Below, in pieces: positions 1 to 7,392 of a stretch of DNA of 31,299 bases (the first letter of the stretch is position 1; each line of letters begins with the position of its first letter). This stretch comes from an uncultured Prevotellaceae bacterium (GTDB taxonomy: Bacteria; Bacteroidota; Bacteroidia; Bacteroidales; Bacteroidaceae): the NCBI GenBank assembly GCA_902800435.1, contig CADCEQ010000030.1, forward strand, positions 1 through 31,299. Reading direction: 5' to 3'. Below the pieces are notes generated by a model that ran no database searches, was not told the DNA's origin, and saw only the letters and a list, made by a program, of their open reading frames with translations. The translations under genes and the position numbers were made by a program.

Positions 1-1
1 C

Positions 2-541
2 GCCCACTATGACCACATGGGGGGTATGGACGACGTGAGGCCGTACTGCCAGTTTGGCGAAATCAATGTCTATGCCGACCCGGTAGCCCGCAAGGGTCTG
101 TTGGAGATGCTGCCCTATTGCTTCGTCGAGAACCGCTATCCGGGTGTGCCGGCTATCGGGCTGCACGAGATTCACAAGCACGAGCCGTTCACCATCGGCG
201 ACATCGAGATTATGCCCATCGAGGTGATGCACGGCAAGCTGCCCATCCTGGGCTACCGCATGGGGCCGCTGACGTATATCACGGACATGAAGACGATAGA
301 CGATGGCGAACTACAATATATAAAAGGTACGGAGGTGCTGGTGGTGAATGCCCTGAGGCAGCAGCCCCATCATTCGCACCAGACGGTGGACGATGCCGTC
401 GGCTTTGCCCGTAGGGTAGGGGCTAAGCGCACCCTGCTGATACACTCCAGCCACCACATCGGATTGCACGACGAGGTCAATGCCTCGCTGCCTTCCGACA
501 TTCAGTTGGCTTACGACGGGCAGGTAGTGGAAGTCTGGTGA
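2..541 (+). CDS. MBL-fold metal-dependent hydrolase, PhnP-like (5' partial)
   Basis: The reading frame is open to the window edge, so the N-terminus is missing. The first visible residues, AHYDHMGG, fit the HxHxDH metal-binding motif of the metallo-beta-lactamase fold, whose first His lies outside the window. Further likely metal ligands are the His in EVMHGK, the Asp in YITDMKTID and the His in LLIHSSHHIG near the C-terminus. This pattern is typical of PhnP-type phosphodiesterases, which cleave cyclic phosphodiesters and related substrates in the cytoplasm; the actual substrate cannot be read here. The stop codon TGA lies in a GGTGAAGGGTGAAAGG repeat tract that fills the gap to the convergent gene. 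The family call is firm and the substrate is open. Confidence 0.85.
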   Translation, partial: AHYDHMGGMDDVRPYCQFGEINVYADPVARKGLLEMLPYCFVENRYPGVPAIGLHEIHKHEPFTIGDIEIMPIEVMHGKLPILGYRMGPLTYITDMKTIDDGELQYIKGTEVLVVNALRQQPHHSHQTVDDAVGFARRVGAKRTLLIHSSHHIGLHDEVNASLPSDIQLAYDGQVVEVW

Positions 542-583
542 AGGGTGAAAGGTGAAGGGTGAAGGGAGGATCGTGAAAGGTGA
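541..583. repeat. GTGAAAGG/GTGAAGGG short repeat tract
   Basis: The gap between two convergent genes is almost entirely iterations of GGTGAA(A/G)GG. The tract begins on the stop codon of the upstream hydrolase. Related tracts occur around 3090-3134, inverted at 3180-3215, and as a short piece at 5116-5128. No hairpin terminator is visible here. Confidence 0.6.
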
Positions 584-1138
584 TTAGTGCTTCTTTTTGG
601 GAGTCTTGCCTTTTCCGAACAGTCCCATGATGCCGCCGTAGCTCTTGCGGAGCTTGCGGTAGAGCAGGAAGAGGTCGATGACCGTCACGCTGTTGGCGAC
701 AAGACTGGCAATGTAGTCGCCCTTCGATGTGTCTTCGCGCTTGACGAAGAGTTGGTTCCACGTTGTTGAGAATTGCTTGTTGTCGTTCTGCATTTGCTCA
801 AGCAACTCGTCCTTGCGCTGACGGATTTCCTCCAGCGTCCGGTAGGTGGGTTGTGGCTTTTGAACAGGAAGCACGATATTATTTACGATTTCGATAACGC
901 AGAAGGCCGGAGCCATGCCGATGTGCTGTCCTAACCAGTAGGCTACGGCAAACGACAGGAAGAGCATGACGGCGATGATGAGCAGAAAGAACAAGATAGC
1001 CAAGGCGGCGGCCGTCAGCAGGCGCACCACCTTGTCTATCACGTCCAGCTTGACGTATTCTGTCTGCAGTCCGAGATAGTGCTTGAGCAACTCGGCGAGC
1101 TGCCCTAAGTTCTCAACATTCTTGTCGCTCGACAGCAT
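584..1138 (-). CDS. Phage-holin-family (holin-X/YqjE-like) membrane protein, apparently fused to a coiled-coil protein
   Basis: The first 80 residues resemble the Bacteroidales holin-X/YqjE-like family. They have an amphipathic N-terminus (NVENLGQLAELLKHYLGLQ) and one long hydrophobic segment at about residues 40-70. The family normally continues into a second membrane segment. Here the sequence after AFCV turns polar at about residue 81 and enters a charged region (PTYRTLEEIRQRKDELLEQM) resembling the start of the separate small protein that often follows this gene. The C-terminus is very basic (KGKTPKKKH). I infer that a deletion near 865-898 removed the second membrane segment and joined two genes. 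The start lies 1 bp after the YtxH gene, so the two are co-transcribed. The role is unknown, probably envelope-associated. Confidence 0.7.
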   Translation of the reverse strand: MLSSDKNVENLGQLAELLKHYLGLQTEYVKLDVIDKVVRLLTAAALAILFFLLIIAVMLFLSFAVAYWLGQHIGMAPAFCVIEIVNNIVLPVQKPQPTYRTLEEIRQRKDELLEQMQNDNKQFSTTWNQLFVKREDTSKGDYIASLVANSVTVIDLFLLYRKLRKSYGGIMGLFGKGKTPKKKH

Positions 1139-1139
1139 G

Positions 1140-1352
1140 TTATTCCTCTACGGCTGCGTCCTGGATGTCGTCAACTAAGTCGCCCACCTCTTTACGGCTG
1201 AGCTTGATGTTGTGCTTCTTGAGGAAGTCCTCCACAGCATCAGTAATCTTTACACGGGTGTCGGAACCCTTTTCGGGGGCCATCAGCAGGCCTAAGGCTG
1301 CACCGGCGATACTACCGCCCAAGAATGCGCCAAGATAACCTAAACTCTTCAT
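1140..1352 (-). CDS. YtxH domain-containing small protein
   Basis: This 70-residue protein has an N-terminal glycine-rich hydrophobic segment (YLGAFLGGSIAGAALGLL) followed by MAPEKGSDTR, the hallmark of the YtxH/GvpP family, and then a charged helical tail. Such proteins are small, membrane-anchored and often stress-induced; their function is not established. It is the first gene of a minus-strand pair, with the holin-family gene starting 1 bp after its stop. A TATTTTTG -7 box lies about 40 bp upstream on the same strand. Confidence 0.85.
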   Translation of the reverse strand: MKSLGYLGAFLGGSIAGAALGLLMAPEKGSDTRVKITDAVEDFLKKHNIKLSRKEVGDLVDDIQDAAVEE

Positions 1353-1390
1353 ATTCTTTCGCTTTATTGGTTAAACATGAAACTCCGACG

Positions 1391-1398
1391 CAAAAATA
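1391..1398 (-). promoter_or_regulatory. Probable -7 box for the YtxH operon
   Basis: The minus strand reads TATTTTTG, matching the Bacteroidetes -7 consensus TAnnTTTG, about 40 bp upstream of the YtxH start. I do not see a convincing -33 TTTG at the usual 19-21 bp spacing, so the call rests on the -7 box and its position. Confidence 0.4.
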
Positions 1399-1488
1399 CG
1401 GAATTTTTCTGAAAGAGGCGTTAAAAGTTGTATCATTTTTTGTTAAAATGTGAGTATTTTGCCCATTTAACAAAGTTTATGGGCGTTT

Positions 1489-1522
1489 TTTGCCTATTTT
1501 TGCCCGATATTTTGTAATTTCG
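1489..1522 (+). promoter_or_regulatory. Probable promoter for the SPOR lipoprotein gene
   Basis: A TTTG at 1489-1492 and a TAATTTCG (one mismatch to TAnnTTTG) at 1515-1522 are separated by 22 bp, about 55 bp upstream of the ATG at 1577. The surrounding region (1380-1530) is AT-rich and contains other TATTTTGC-like words, so the exact start point is uncertain. Confidence 0.4.
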
Positions 1523-1576
1523 CACTGACTTTTAGCAAGACATCAACATTTAATGAATTAATAATAACAGAAAAGT

Positions 1577-2092
1577 ATGAAAAAGTACATGATTGTTTGC
1601 GCTGGCCTGAGCTTGGCTCTGATGTTCGCCAGCTGTACAAAGAGTAGTGAGAGTGCCTACAAGAAGGCTTACGAGAAAGCAAAGTCGCAGGAGGCTGCTC
1701 AGCGTGTAGCCGACAATACCGAGACGCAGGTTCAGGCTCCGGTTGTGGCTCCCGTGACGACTCGTCCGGCTACCCAGACCCGTGTTGTTGATAATGCCGA
1801 CAATGTGTCGGTGCGTCAGGAGAAAGTCCTGCTTGTCAACGGTGCCGGTCTGAAGAACTACAGCGTCGTCGTTGGCAGCTTCGGTCTGCAGACCAATGCC
1901 GAGGGCCTTCAGCAGCAGCTTCGTGACGGTGGCTATAACGCCCAGATTGTCAAGAACGAGTCCAACAACATGTTCCGCGTCGTAGCCACGACATTCGACA
2001 ATAAGGTTGATGCCGTGAACAGCCGCGACCAGATTCGTGGCTCGAAATTCAATCCGAAGGGCGACGCCTGGTTGCTCTATAACATCCAGTAA
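1577..2092 (+). CDS. SPOR domain-containing lipoprotein
   Basis: The protein starts with a lipoprotein signal peptide (MKKYMIVCAGLSLALMFASC, lipid-modified Cys at residue 20). A Lys/Glu/Ala-rich and Pro/Thr-rich linker reaches to about residue 85, followed by a C-terminal SPOR domain (NYSVVVGSFGLQTNAEGLQQ onward, about residues 92-171). SPOR domains bind peptidoglycan with denuded glycan strands, usually at division sites, so this is a likely periplasmic lipoprotein tied to cell-wall remodelling. It is the first gene of a run with ruvX (6 bp downstream) and def. Confidence 0.88.
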   Translation: MKKYMIVCAGLSLALMFASCTKSSESAYKKAYEKAKSQEAAQRVADNTETQVQAPVVAPVTTRPATQTRVVDNADNVSVRQEKVLLVNGAGLKNYSVVVGSFGLQTNAEGLQQQLRDGGYNAQIVKNESNNMFRVVATTFDNKVDAVNSRDQIRGSKFNPKGDAWLLYNIQ

Positions 2093-2097
2093 GTCGT

Positions 2098-2514
2098 TTG
2101 GCGCGGATACTGTCGATTGACTACGGTCGCAAGCGAACCGGTTTGGCAGTCACCGATCCTCTGCAGATTATTGCCGGAGGATTGGCGACTGTCTCTACTT
2201 CTGAGCTGTTCGACTGGCTGCAGTCCTACATGCAGCGCGAGCAGGTGGAGCGCATCGTCATAGGCGAGCCCCGCCAGCCCAACGGTCAGCCGAGCGAGAA
2301 CCTCGGGCGCGTGCAGCAGTTTGTCAACCGCTGGCGCAATGCCCATCCCGAAGTGCCCATCGACTATTACGACGAGCGTTTCACCTCGGTACTGGCTCAT
2401 CAGGCTATGCTCGACGGCGGTCTGCGTAAGAAGGCGCGTCAGGACAAGGCCCTGGTCGACGAAATCAGCGCCACCATTATCCTGGAGGATTACCTCCGGT
2501 CAAGAAAATCGTAA
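2098..2514 (+). CDS. ruvX: Putative pre-16S rRNA nuclease / Holliday-junction resolvase RuvX (YqgF)
   Basis: This 138-residue protein has the RNase H-like fold signature of YqgF: ILSIDYGRKRTGLAVTDP at the N-terminus, VIGEPRQPNGQPSE in the middle, YYDERFTS, and a C-terminal VDEISATIILEDYL helix carrying the last acidic residues. YqgF matures the 5' end of 16S rRNA in E. coli and is also annotated as a resolvase. The start appears to be TTG at 2098: no ATG occurs in frame before the conserved first strand, and the position is 6 bp after the SPOR gene stop. That spacing suggests translation is coupled to the upstream gene. Confidence 0.93.
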   Translation: MARILSIDYGRKRTGLAVTDPLQIIAGGLATVSTSELFDWLQSYMQREQVERIVIGEPRQPNGQPSENLGRVQQFVNRWRNAHPEVPIDYYDERFTSVLAHQAMLDGGLRKKARQDKALVDEISATIILEDYLRSRKS

Positions 2515-2536
2515 ATCGAAAAACTGTAAATCGTAA
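2508..2536 (+). repeat. GTAAATCG direct repeats between ruvX and def
   Basis: GTAAATCG occurs twice, separated by an AAAAACT spacer and followed by GTAAATGG. The ruvX stop (TAA) sits in the first copy and the def start codon (ATG) in the last, degenerate copy. This is a short intergenic repeat of unknown role, distinct from the GTGAAAGG tracts. Confidence 0.45.
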
Positions 2537-3097
2537 ATGGTATTACCTATTTATATATATGGACAGCCCGTGCTGCGCAAGGTGGCCGAGGACATCACCC
2601 CTGACTATCCGCAGTTGGAGCAGCTGATAGCCGACATGTGGGAGACGCTGGCCGAGAGCGATGGCATCGGGCTGGCTGCGCCTCAGGTTGGCAAGTCCAT
2701 CCGCGTAGTGCTCATCGACCTCGACGTGCTCAGCGAGGACATGCCGGAATACAAGGACTTCAAGCGCGTGTTTATCAATGCCCACATTGTCGAGAAGGAC
2801 GATTCGGAAACCAGCTCCAGCGAGGAGGGCTGCCTGTCGCTGCCAGCCATTCATGAGAAGGTGGTGCGGCCAACGCGCATTCGTGTGCAGTGGCTCGACG
2901 AGCAGTTCCAGCCCCACGACGAGTGGGTGGAGGGCTACTTGGCCCGCGTCATGCAGCATGAGTTCGACCACTTGGAGGGTCACATGTTTATCGACCACAT
3001 TTCGCCACTGCGCAAGCAGCTCATTAAGAGCAAGCTGAAAGCCCTGACCCTTGGGCGCTACCGCTGTGGCTACAAAACAAAACCAGTTAGGAAGTGA
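2537..3097 (+). CDS. def: Peptide deformylase
   Basis: This enzyme removes the formyl group from the N-terminal formyl-methionine of new proteins. All three diagnostic motifs are present: [10 protein letters not shown] (residues 43-52), EEGCLSLP with the metal-binding Cys99, and QHEFDHLEG with metal ligands His141 and His145 and catalytic Glu142. The length of 186 residues is normal. The ATG lies inside a GTAAATCG-type repeat, and the stop codon TGA lies in a GTGAAAGG-type repeat, so both ends of the gene border short repeats. Confidence 0.97.
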   Translation: MVLPIYIYGQPVLRKVAEDITPDYPQLEQLIADMWETLAESDGIGLAAPQVGKSIRVVLIDLDVLSEDMPEYKDFKRVFINAHIVEKDDSETSSSEEGCLSLPAIHEKVVRPTRIRVQWLDEQFQPHDEWVEGYLARVMQHEFDHLEGHMFIDHISPLRKQLIKSKLKALTLGRYRCGYKTKPVRK

Positions 3098-3215
3098 AAG
3101 GTGAGAAGTGAGAAGCGGAGAGTGAAAAGTAGTGCGTCAAACAGCTGGTCTGAAGGTTGCTGGTGGCGGAGAGTTCTGCCACTACTTTTCACTTTTCACT
3201 TTTCGCTTCTCGCTT
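3090..3215. repeat. Inverted repeat around the TPR gene start
   Basis: The left arm (3099-3134, GTGAGAAG/GTGAAAAG units ending AGTGAAAAGTAGTG) is nearly the reverse complement of the right arm (3180-3215, starting CACTACTTTTCACT). The arms differ by a few extra bases. About 45 bp of unrelated sequence lies between them. In RNA this would form a long hairpin over the translation start of the TPR gene. The left arm overlaps the def stop; the right arm encodes the hydrophobic core of the TPR protein's signal peptide. Confidence 0.75.
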
Positions 3216-5128
3216 CATTCGCACAGTTCAATACTGACCGTCTGATAACCATTGGCCGGTCAGCACTGTATTTCGAGGACTACGTTCTCTCCATCCAGTA
3301 TTTCAATCAGGCCATATCAGTCAAGCCCTATCTCTACGAGCCCTGGTTCTTGCGTGGTGTTGCCAAGTATTATCTTGACGACTTGACTGGTGCGGAGTCT
3401 GATTGCTCGGAAGCCATCGAGCGAAACCCTTATGTCACAAACTGCTACGAGCTGAGGGGACTCAGCCGCATTCGCCTTGGCAAATACAAGGAGGCGGCTG
3501 CCGACTATACTGTGGCCCTGAAGTACGACCCTGAGAATCAGGGTTTTTGGCACAATCGAGTGCTCTGCTATATTCGTGACAAAGACTACGAACGGGCTTT
3601 GCACCAGCTTGACTCCATGACGGTTAGATGGCCGAAGTATTCCGATGCCTACTCAATGCGGGCTGAAGTCTATATGCAGCAGGAAGATACGACGAAAGCC
3701 GTTGAGGCACTGGACAAGAGCCTGGAGATTGACCCCTACGACGGTCATACCTGGGCGGCACGCTCCATCATCAGCTTGTCGCGCAGCGAGTGGAAAGAGT
3801 CGGAAGGGTATCTTGACAAGGCCATCCACTTGTTGCCCAAGGATGGCGGCAACTACATCAACCGCGCCCTGGCCCGCTACAACCAGAACAACCTGCGTGG
3901 CGCAATGGCCGACTACGACACGGCCCTCGACCTGGAGCCCAACAACTTCCTCGGCCACTACAACCGCGGACTGCTGCGTGCGCAGGTCGGCGACGACAAC
4001 CGGGGTATCGAGGACTTCGACTTCGTGCTCCGCCTGGAGCCCGACAACATGCTGGCCCTCTTCAACCGAGGCCTGCTGCGCGACAAGACTGGCGACCTGC
4101 GTGGTGCCATCAGCGACTATACAAAGGTCATCAACGAGTATCCTAACTTCTGGACCGGCCTGCAGTATCGTGCCAATTGTTACCGCCGGCTGGGTATGAA
4201 CCGTCAGGCCGAGCTTGATGAGTTCCGTATTTTGAAGGCTCAGATTGACAAGCGTTATGGTGGCAAGCAGCCCAGGATGAAGAACAAGCCGGTGCGAAAG
4301 CGTAGTGATGAGGACCTGGAGAAATATAACCAGTTAGTCATGGCCGACGAGCAGGAGGTGGAGAACGAATACAAGAACGAGTATCGGGGCCGCGTGCAGA
4401 ATCATCGCGTAGAAGCCACATACCTGCCGATGTATGAACTGGCATTAGAGCCCGTGAAGAGCGAGGTGACAAAGTATATTGCCTTCGACGAAGCCGTCGA
4501 GGCTTTCAACAGCCGTTCAAACCGCCCGCTCTATGTTGTCAACGGTCTGCCGTACATGACGGAAGCGAAGCTGCAGGCCAATTTCGCCCTTGTCGATACG
4601 CTGGGCATGACCATTGCCGATGCCAGCGACATGAGGCGCGTTGCCGTTGCCCTAATGTTGCGTGCTGTGGCCTACTCGTCAATGCAGAACATGGAGGGTG
4701 CCGTCGACGACTTGACCACCTACCTGCAGATGGACAGTCTTTCTTCGTTGGCTCTTTGGCAGCGTGCCGTCTGTCAGTCGAAAATCAACGAGGTTCAGGC
4801 TGCCGGCGGTGTAAGCGCTGACTTGAAACTGGCCAGTGTGCTGATGGATTTCTCTGCGGCCATCAAGATAGCCCCGCGTAACGCGTACCTTTATTATAAT
4901 AGAGCCTGTGCCTATGTTCGTCGCAAGGACTATGGCCGGGCTATTGACGATTTTTCGAAGGCCATTGAACTCGATGCCTCTTTAGCCGAAGCTTATTACA
5001 ACCGCGGGCTGGCATTTATCGACAGCGGCAAGACCAAAGAGGGAATCAGCGACTTCAGCAAGGCTGGTGAGTTAGGTCTTTACAATGCATACAGTTTAAT
5101 CAAGAAATATCAGGGAAGTGAAAAGTAA
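3101..5128 (+). CDS. Exported tetratricopeptide-repeat protein
   Basis: The mature part begins QFNTDRLITIGRSALYFEDY and carries many TPR units (for example YNRGLLRAQVGDDNRGIEDF, YYNRGLAFIDSGKTKEGISD) in two blocks, residues about 50-390 and 530-670, with a basic linker near 395-420. TPR arrays mediate protein-protein contacts; the partner is unknown. The start is uncertain: no ATG precedes the signal-peptide core, so GTG at 3101 or 3122 is likely. Residues 25-42 (VLPLLFTFHFSLLASFAQ) look like a signal peptide and are encoded by the right arm of an inverted repeat. The gene ends in another GTGAAAAG copy, giving the terminal GSEK. The EcsC-like gene follows 5 bp downstream. Confidence 0.88.
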   Translation: MRSEKRRVKSSASNSWSEGCWWRRVLPLLFTFHFSLLASFAQFNTDRLITIGRSALYFEDYVLSIQYFNQAISVKPYLYEPWFLRGVAKYYLDDLTGAESDCSEAIERNPYVTNCYELRGLSRIRLGKYKEAAADYTVALKYDPENQGFWHNRVLCYIRDKDYERALHQLDSMTVRWPKYSDAYSMRAEVYMQQEDTTKAVEALDKSLEIDPYDGHTWAARSIISLSRSEWKESEGYLDKAIHLLPKDGGNYINRALARYNQNNLRGAMADYDTALDLEPNNFLGHYNRGLLRAQVGDDNRGIEDFDFVLRLEPDNMLALFNRGLLRDKTGDLRGAISDYTKVINEYPNFWTGLQYRANCYRRLGMNRQAELDEFRILKAQIDKRYGGKQPRMKNKPVRKRSDEDLEKYNQLVMADEQEVENEYKNEYRGRVQNHRVEATYLPMYELALEPVKSEVTKYIAFDEAVEAFNSRSNRPLYVVNGLPYMTEAKLQANFALVDTLGMTIADASDMRRVAVALMLRAVAYSSMQNMEGAVDDLTTYLQMDSLSSLALWQRAVCQSKINEVQAAGGVSADLKLASVLMDFSAAIKIAPRNAYLYYNRACAYVRRKDYGRAIDDFSKAIELDASLAEAYYNRGLAFIDSGKTKEGISDFSKAGELGLYNAYSLIKKYQGSEK

Positions 5129-5133
5129 ATAAT

Positions 5134-6267
5134 ATGGATAAAGAAGCTTTAGTTTGGAACAAGATTCTGGCAACTGTCTTGAAGATGCCAACAGTGAAAG
5201 TAGACCGTGTGGCTTTTCTCCGGAAGGAACTGCGGCCTTACTGCAATCAGTCGCGCCTGCAGATGCTGGGCAGCGTACGTCCTTATACAGTCGTGTCGGA
5301 GAAGGTCGTCGACCGGCTGGCTCGGCAGTGTATCAACAAGCATACGGCTTTGGCTACTGCCACGTCGACAGTGGTGGGACTGCCCGGCGGACTGACGATG
5401 GCAGCCGCCCTGCCAGCCGACGTGGTGCAGTATTTCTTCCATGTGTTTGTGCTGTCGCAGAAACTGGCCTACCTGTATGGCTATCCCGACTTTTGTGAGG
5501 AAGATGGCGAACTGAACGACATGGCCAGCAACCTGCTCACCATTTTTATGGGAGTAATGATGGGGGCTCCTGTGGCCGAGAAGGGCATTTCAGAGCTGTC
5601 GGTAGCGATGGCAGAGAGTGCCGTAACCCGTCTGCCGCGTGTCGCCCTGACCAAGACGGCCATCTTCACCGTTGCCAGCCAGATAGCCAGAATGATTGGC
5701 ACCCGTCTGACGAAGAATGGTTTCGCCAAGGGCGTTGGCCGTTTCATTCCTATTGCCGGAGGCTTGTTCTCTGGCGGACTGACACTGCTGACGTTCCGTC
5801 GTGGCGCTAACCGTCTGCGCCGCCAGCTCAGTGCGCAGCGCCACCTCTTCGACGACGGCGCCATCGATGCTATCGAGTTGGCCAACATCAAGACGTCGTT
5901 CGTCAAGGCCGGCCAGGCAGAGCGCGACCCTGAGAAGGTGCAGCAGGCAATGATTCAGGCCCTGATAAACATCGCCAAAATCAACGATGTGGTGTCGCCA
6001 GAGAAGTATCACGTCATTGAGCAGCGCATCGCCCGTGCCAAAATTGACAGCAAGGAAAAGCTCGACCTGCTGGCCAACATCGACTCCGACCGCAGCTACG
6101 ACGTCGACTTCGACCTGATAGCTGCCGACCGTGATGTTGCACAGGAAACTTTCGACGCCATGAAACAGCTCACCCAGATGGACGAGAAGGTCTCCATGGC
6201 CGAGAAAATCTATCTGAACATGGTGGCCCAGAAGCTTGGGATTGAAAAGACAGAACCCTCGATATGA
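5134..6267 (+). CDS. EcsC-like protein with a C-terminal TerB-like helical domain
   Basis: The central part has the EcsC-family feel: TALATATSTVVGLPGGLTMA followed by a hydrophobic stretch (ADVVQYFFHVFVLSQKLAYL), then further Gly/Ala-rich amphipathic segments (FIPIAGGLFSGGLTLL). The C-terminal third (MIQALINIAKINDVVSPEKY ... SMAEKIYLNMVAQKLGI) resembles a TerB-type helical domain with its acidic repeats. The function is not established; related proteins are often annotated as EcsC or, misleadingly, as vinyl reductases. It is probably co-transcribed with the TPR gene. The stop TGA overlaps, by ATGA, the Met of an orphan dockerin-like peptide. Confidence 0.7.
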   Translation: MDKEALVWNKILATVLKMPTVKVDRVAFLRKELRPYCNQSRLQMLGSVRPYTVVSEKVVDRLARQCINKHTALATATSTVVGLPGGLTMAAALPADVVQYFFHVFVLSQKLAYLYGYPDFCEEDGELNDMASNLLTIFMGVMMGAPVAEKGISELSVAMAESAVTRLPRVALTKTAIFTVASQIARMIGTRLTKNGFAKGVGRFIPIAGGLFSGGLTLLTFRRGANRLRRQLSAQRHLFDDGAIDAIELANIKTSFVKAGQAERDPEKVQQAMIQALINIAKINDVVSPEKYHVIEQRIARAKIDSKEKLDLLANIDSDRSYDVDFDLIAADRDVAQETFDAMKQLTQMDEKVSMAEKIYLNMVAQKLGIEKTEPSI

Positions 6268-6332
6268 ACGGCGATGGCAGGATAGATATTGTCGACATTG
6301 TACGCATCATCGACTTGATTGGAAACAAGTGA
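6246..6332 (+). pseudogene. Orphan dockerin-like C-terminal fragment
   Basis: A short open frame encodes LDMNGDGRIDIVDIVRIIDL followed by IGNK and a stop. This has the dockerin / EF-hand-like calcium-binding pattern D-x-N-G-D-G-x-[IV]-[DN]-[IV]-x-D, with the final D, normally found at the end of large secreted Bacteroidales proteins. Upstream the frame is closed by TGA at 6243-6245, and the region is occupied in another frame by the EcsC-like gene. I read this as the last codons of a lost gene placed here by a deletion. It could instead be a 22-residue peptide starting at ATG 6264, coupled by an ATGA overlap. Confidence 0.5.
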
Positions 6333-6340
6333 GTTGCTGT

Positions 6341-7239
6341 ATGAAACAGATTTCTCTCTTCGCTTTTTCGTGTGTCGTGAGCATTGGGACTTTGTTGCTC
6401 TACAACCTACCGTTCTTTAATTATGTGGCTCAGAATACCAATGAAACTGCCATTGCGAAGATTTTCTTGATAATGTCACTGGTGGTTGTGATGTTGGCGC
6501 TCAACTTCATGATGACCTATCTCGTCATGTGGCTGACGAGGGTGGTCGGGCGTATCCTGCTTGCCATCCTTGCACTCATCAACGCGACGGCTGTCTATTT
6601 CGTCATGACCTACAGCGTAATGATAGATGCGACAACCATCGAAAACGTCTTCAACACCCGATATTCCGAGGCTTCGGGATTCTTCAGTTGGGGACTGTGG
6701 CTATTCGTCATTGGCTGTGGCGTCGTCCCTGCCTTGTACTGCCTGTTTCAGCCGGTTGTTTTCGGTAAGGCTAAGAAACTTGCCGTCTATTGCGGCAGTG
6801 CCTTGGCCGTGGTCCTCGTCATAGCCGCAATGAATTTCAGTCAGACACTGTGGATTAGTCTTCACGACACGGAGTTAGGCGGATTGTTGCAGCCGTGGTC
6901 ATACGTGGTCAATACTTGTCGCGTTGTGAGTTTTCAGCACGACAAGCAGGCTGAGGAGATAAAGCTTCCTGACGGCACGATAGCCGACACTGAGAAGGCG
7001 GTTGTGGTACTCGTCATCGGCGAGTCTGCACGTAAGGCCTTCCAATGAAGCTGGCGCCCAAAGTGCAGTATGAGATACCATTCCTGGTATGGACTTCAGA
7101 TGGTTTCAGACACTACAAGCCGACATCAGAACTGCCAGCGGTTCTCGAACAGCATTATATTTTCCACTCCGTGCTCAACCTGCTGTCCATCAAGTCGCCC
7201 GGCTACAACAAAGACTTTGATTTGTTTGAAATGGAGTGA
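6341..7239 (+). pseudogene. Phosphoethanolamine transferase (EptA-like) with the catalytic domain deleted
   Basis: The first part (6341-7048, start ATG 6341) encodes the N-terminal membrane domain of an EptA-type lipid A phosphoethanolamine transferase. It has several membrane segments, YSVMIDATTIENVFNTRYSE in a periplasmic loop, and ends with the beginning of the sulfatase-fold domain, VVVLVIGESAR. The frame then stops after KAFQ. A second frame (7045-7239) carries a typical C-terminal end of the family, APKVQYEIPFLVWTSDGF ... YIFHSVLNLLSI. About 200-250 codons, including the catalytic Thr and metal sites, are missing between them. A deletion junction near 7035-7055 is inferred. The gene cannot make an active enzyme. 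Confidence 0.82.
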
Positions 7240-7273
7240 TTCTCTGATTGAAGCGCGAGGTCAGTGCCTTTTT

Positions 7274-7294
7274 GCTGTTCAAAACAGCTTTTTT
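7274..7294 (+). terminator. Intrinsic terminator after the EptA-like remnant
   Basis: A GCTGTT/AACAGC stem with a CAA loop is followed directly by six T residues. It lies 35 bp after the remnant's stop and before the thrS promoter. Confidence 0.55.
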
Positions 7295-7348
7295 AGCTAA
7301 ATTTCCAATTATTTCTTTCTAAAACTCTTCTATGTCTGATGTTTTTCG

Positions 7349-7356
7349 TACCTTTG
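7349..7356 (+). promoter_or_regulatory. Probable -7 box for thrS
   Basis: TACCTTTG matches TAnnTTTG exactly and lies 36 bp upstream of the thrS ATG, after the preceding terminator. No clear -33 TTTG is seen. No T-box-like leader can fit in the short 5' region. Confidence 0.45.
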
Positions 7357-7392
7357 CACGCTGAATTTTAACTTCAAACATATATTGTAGAT

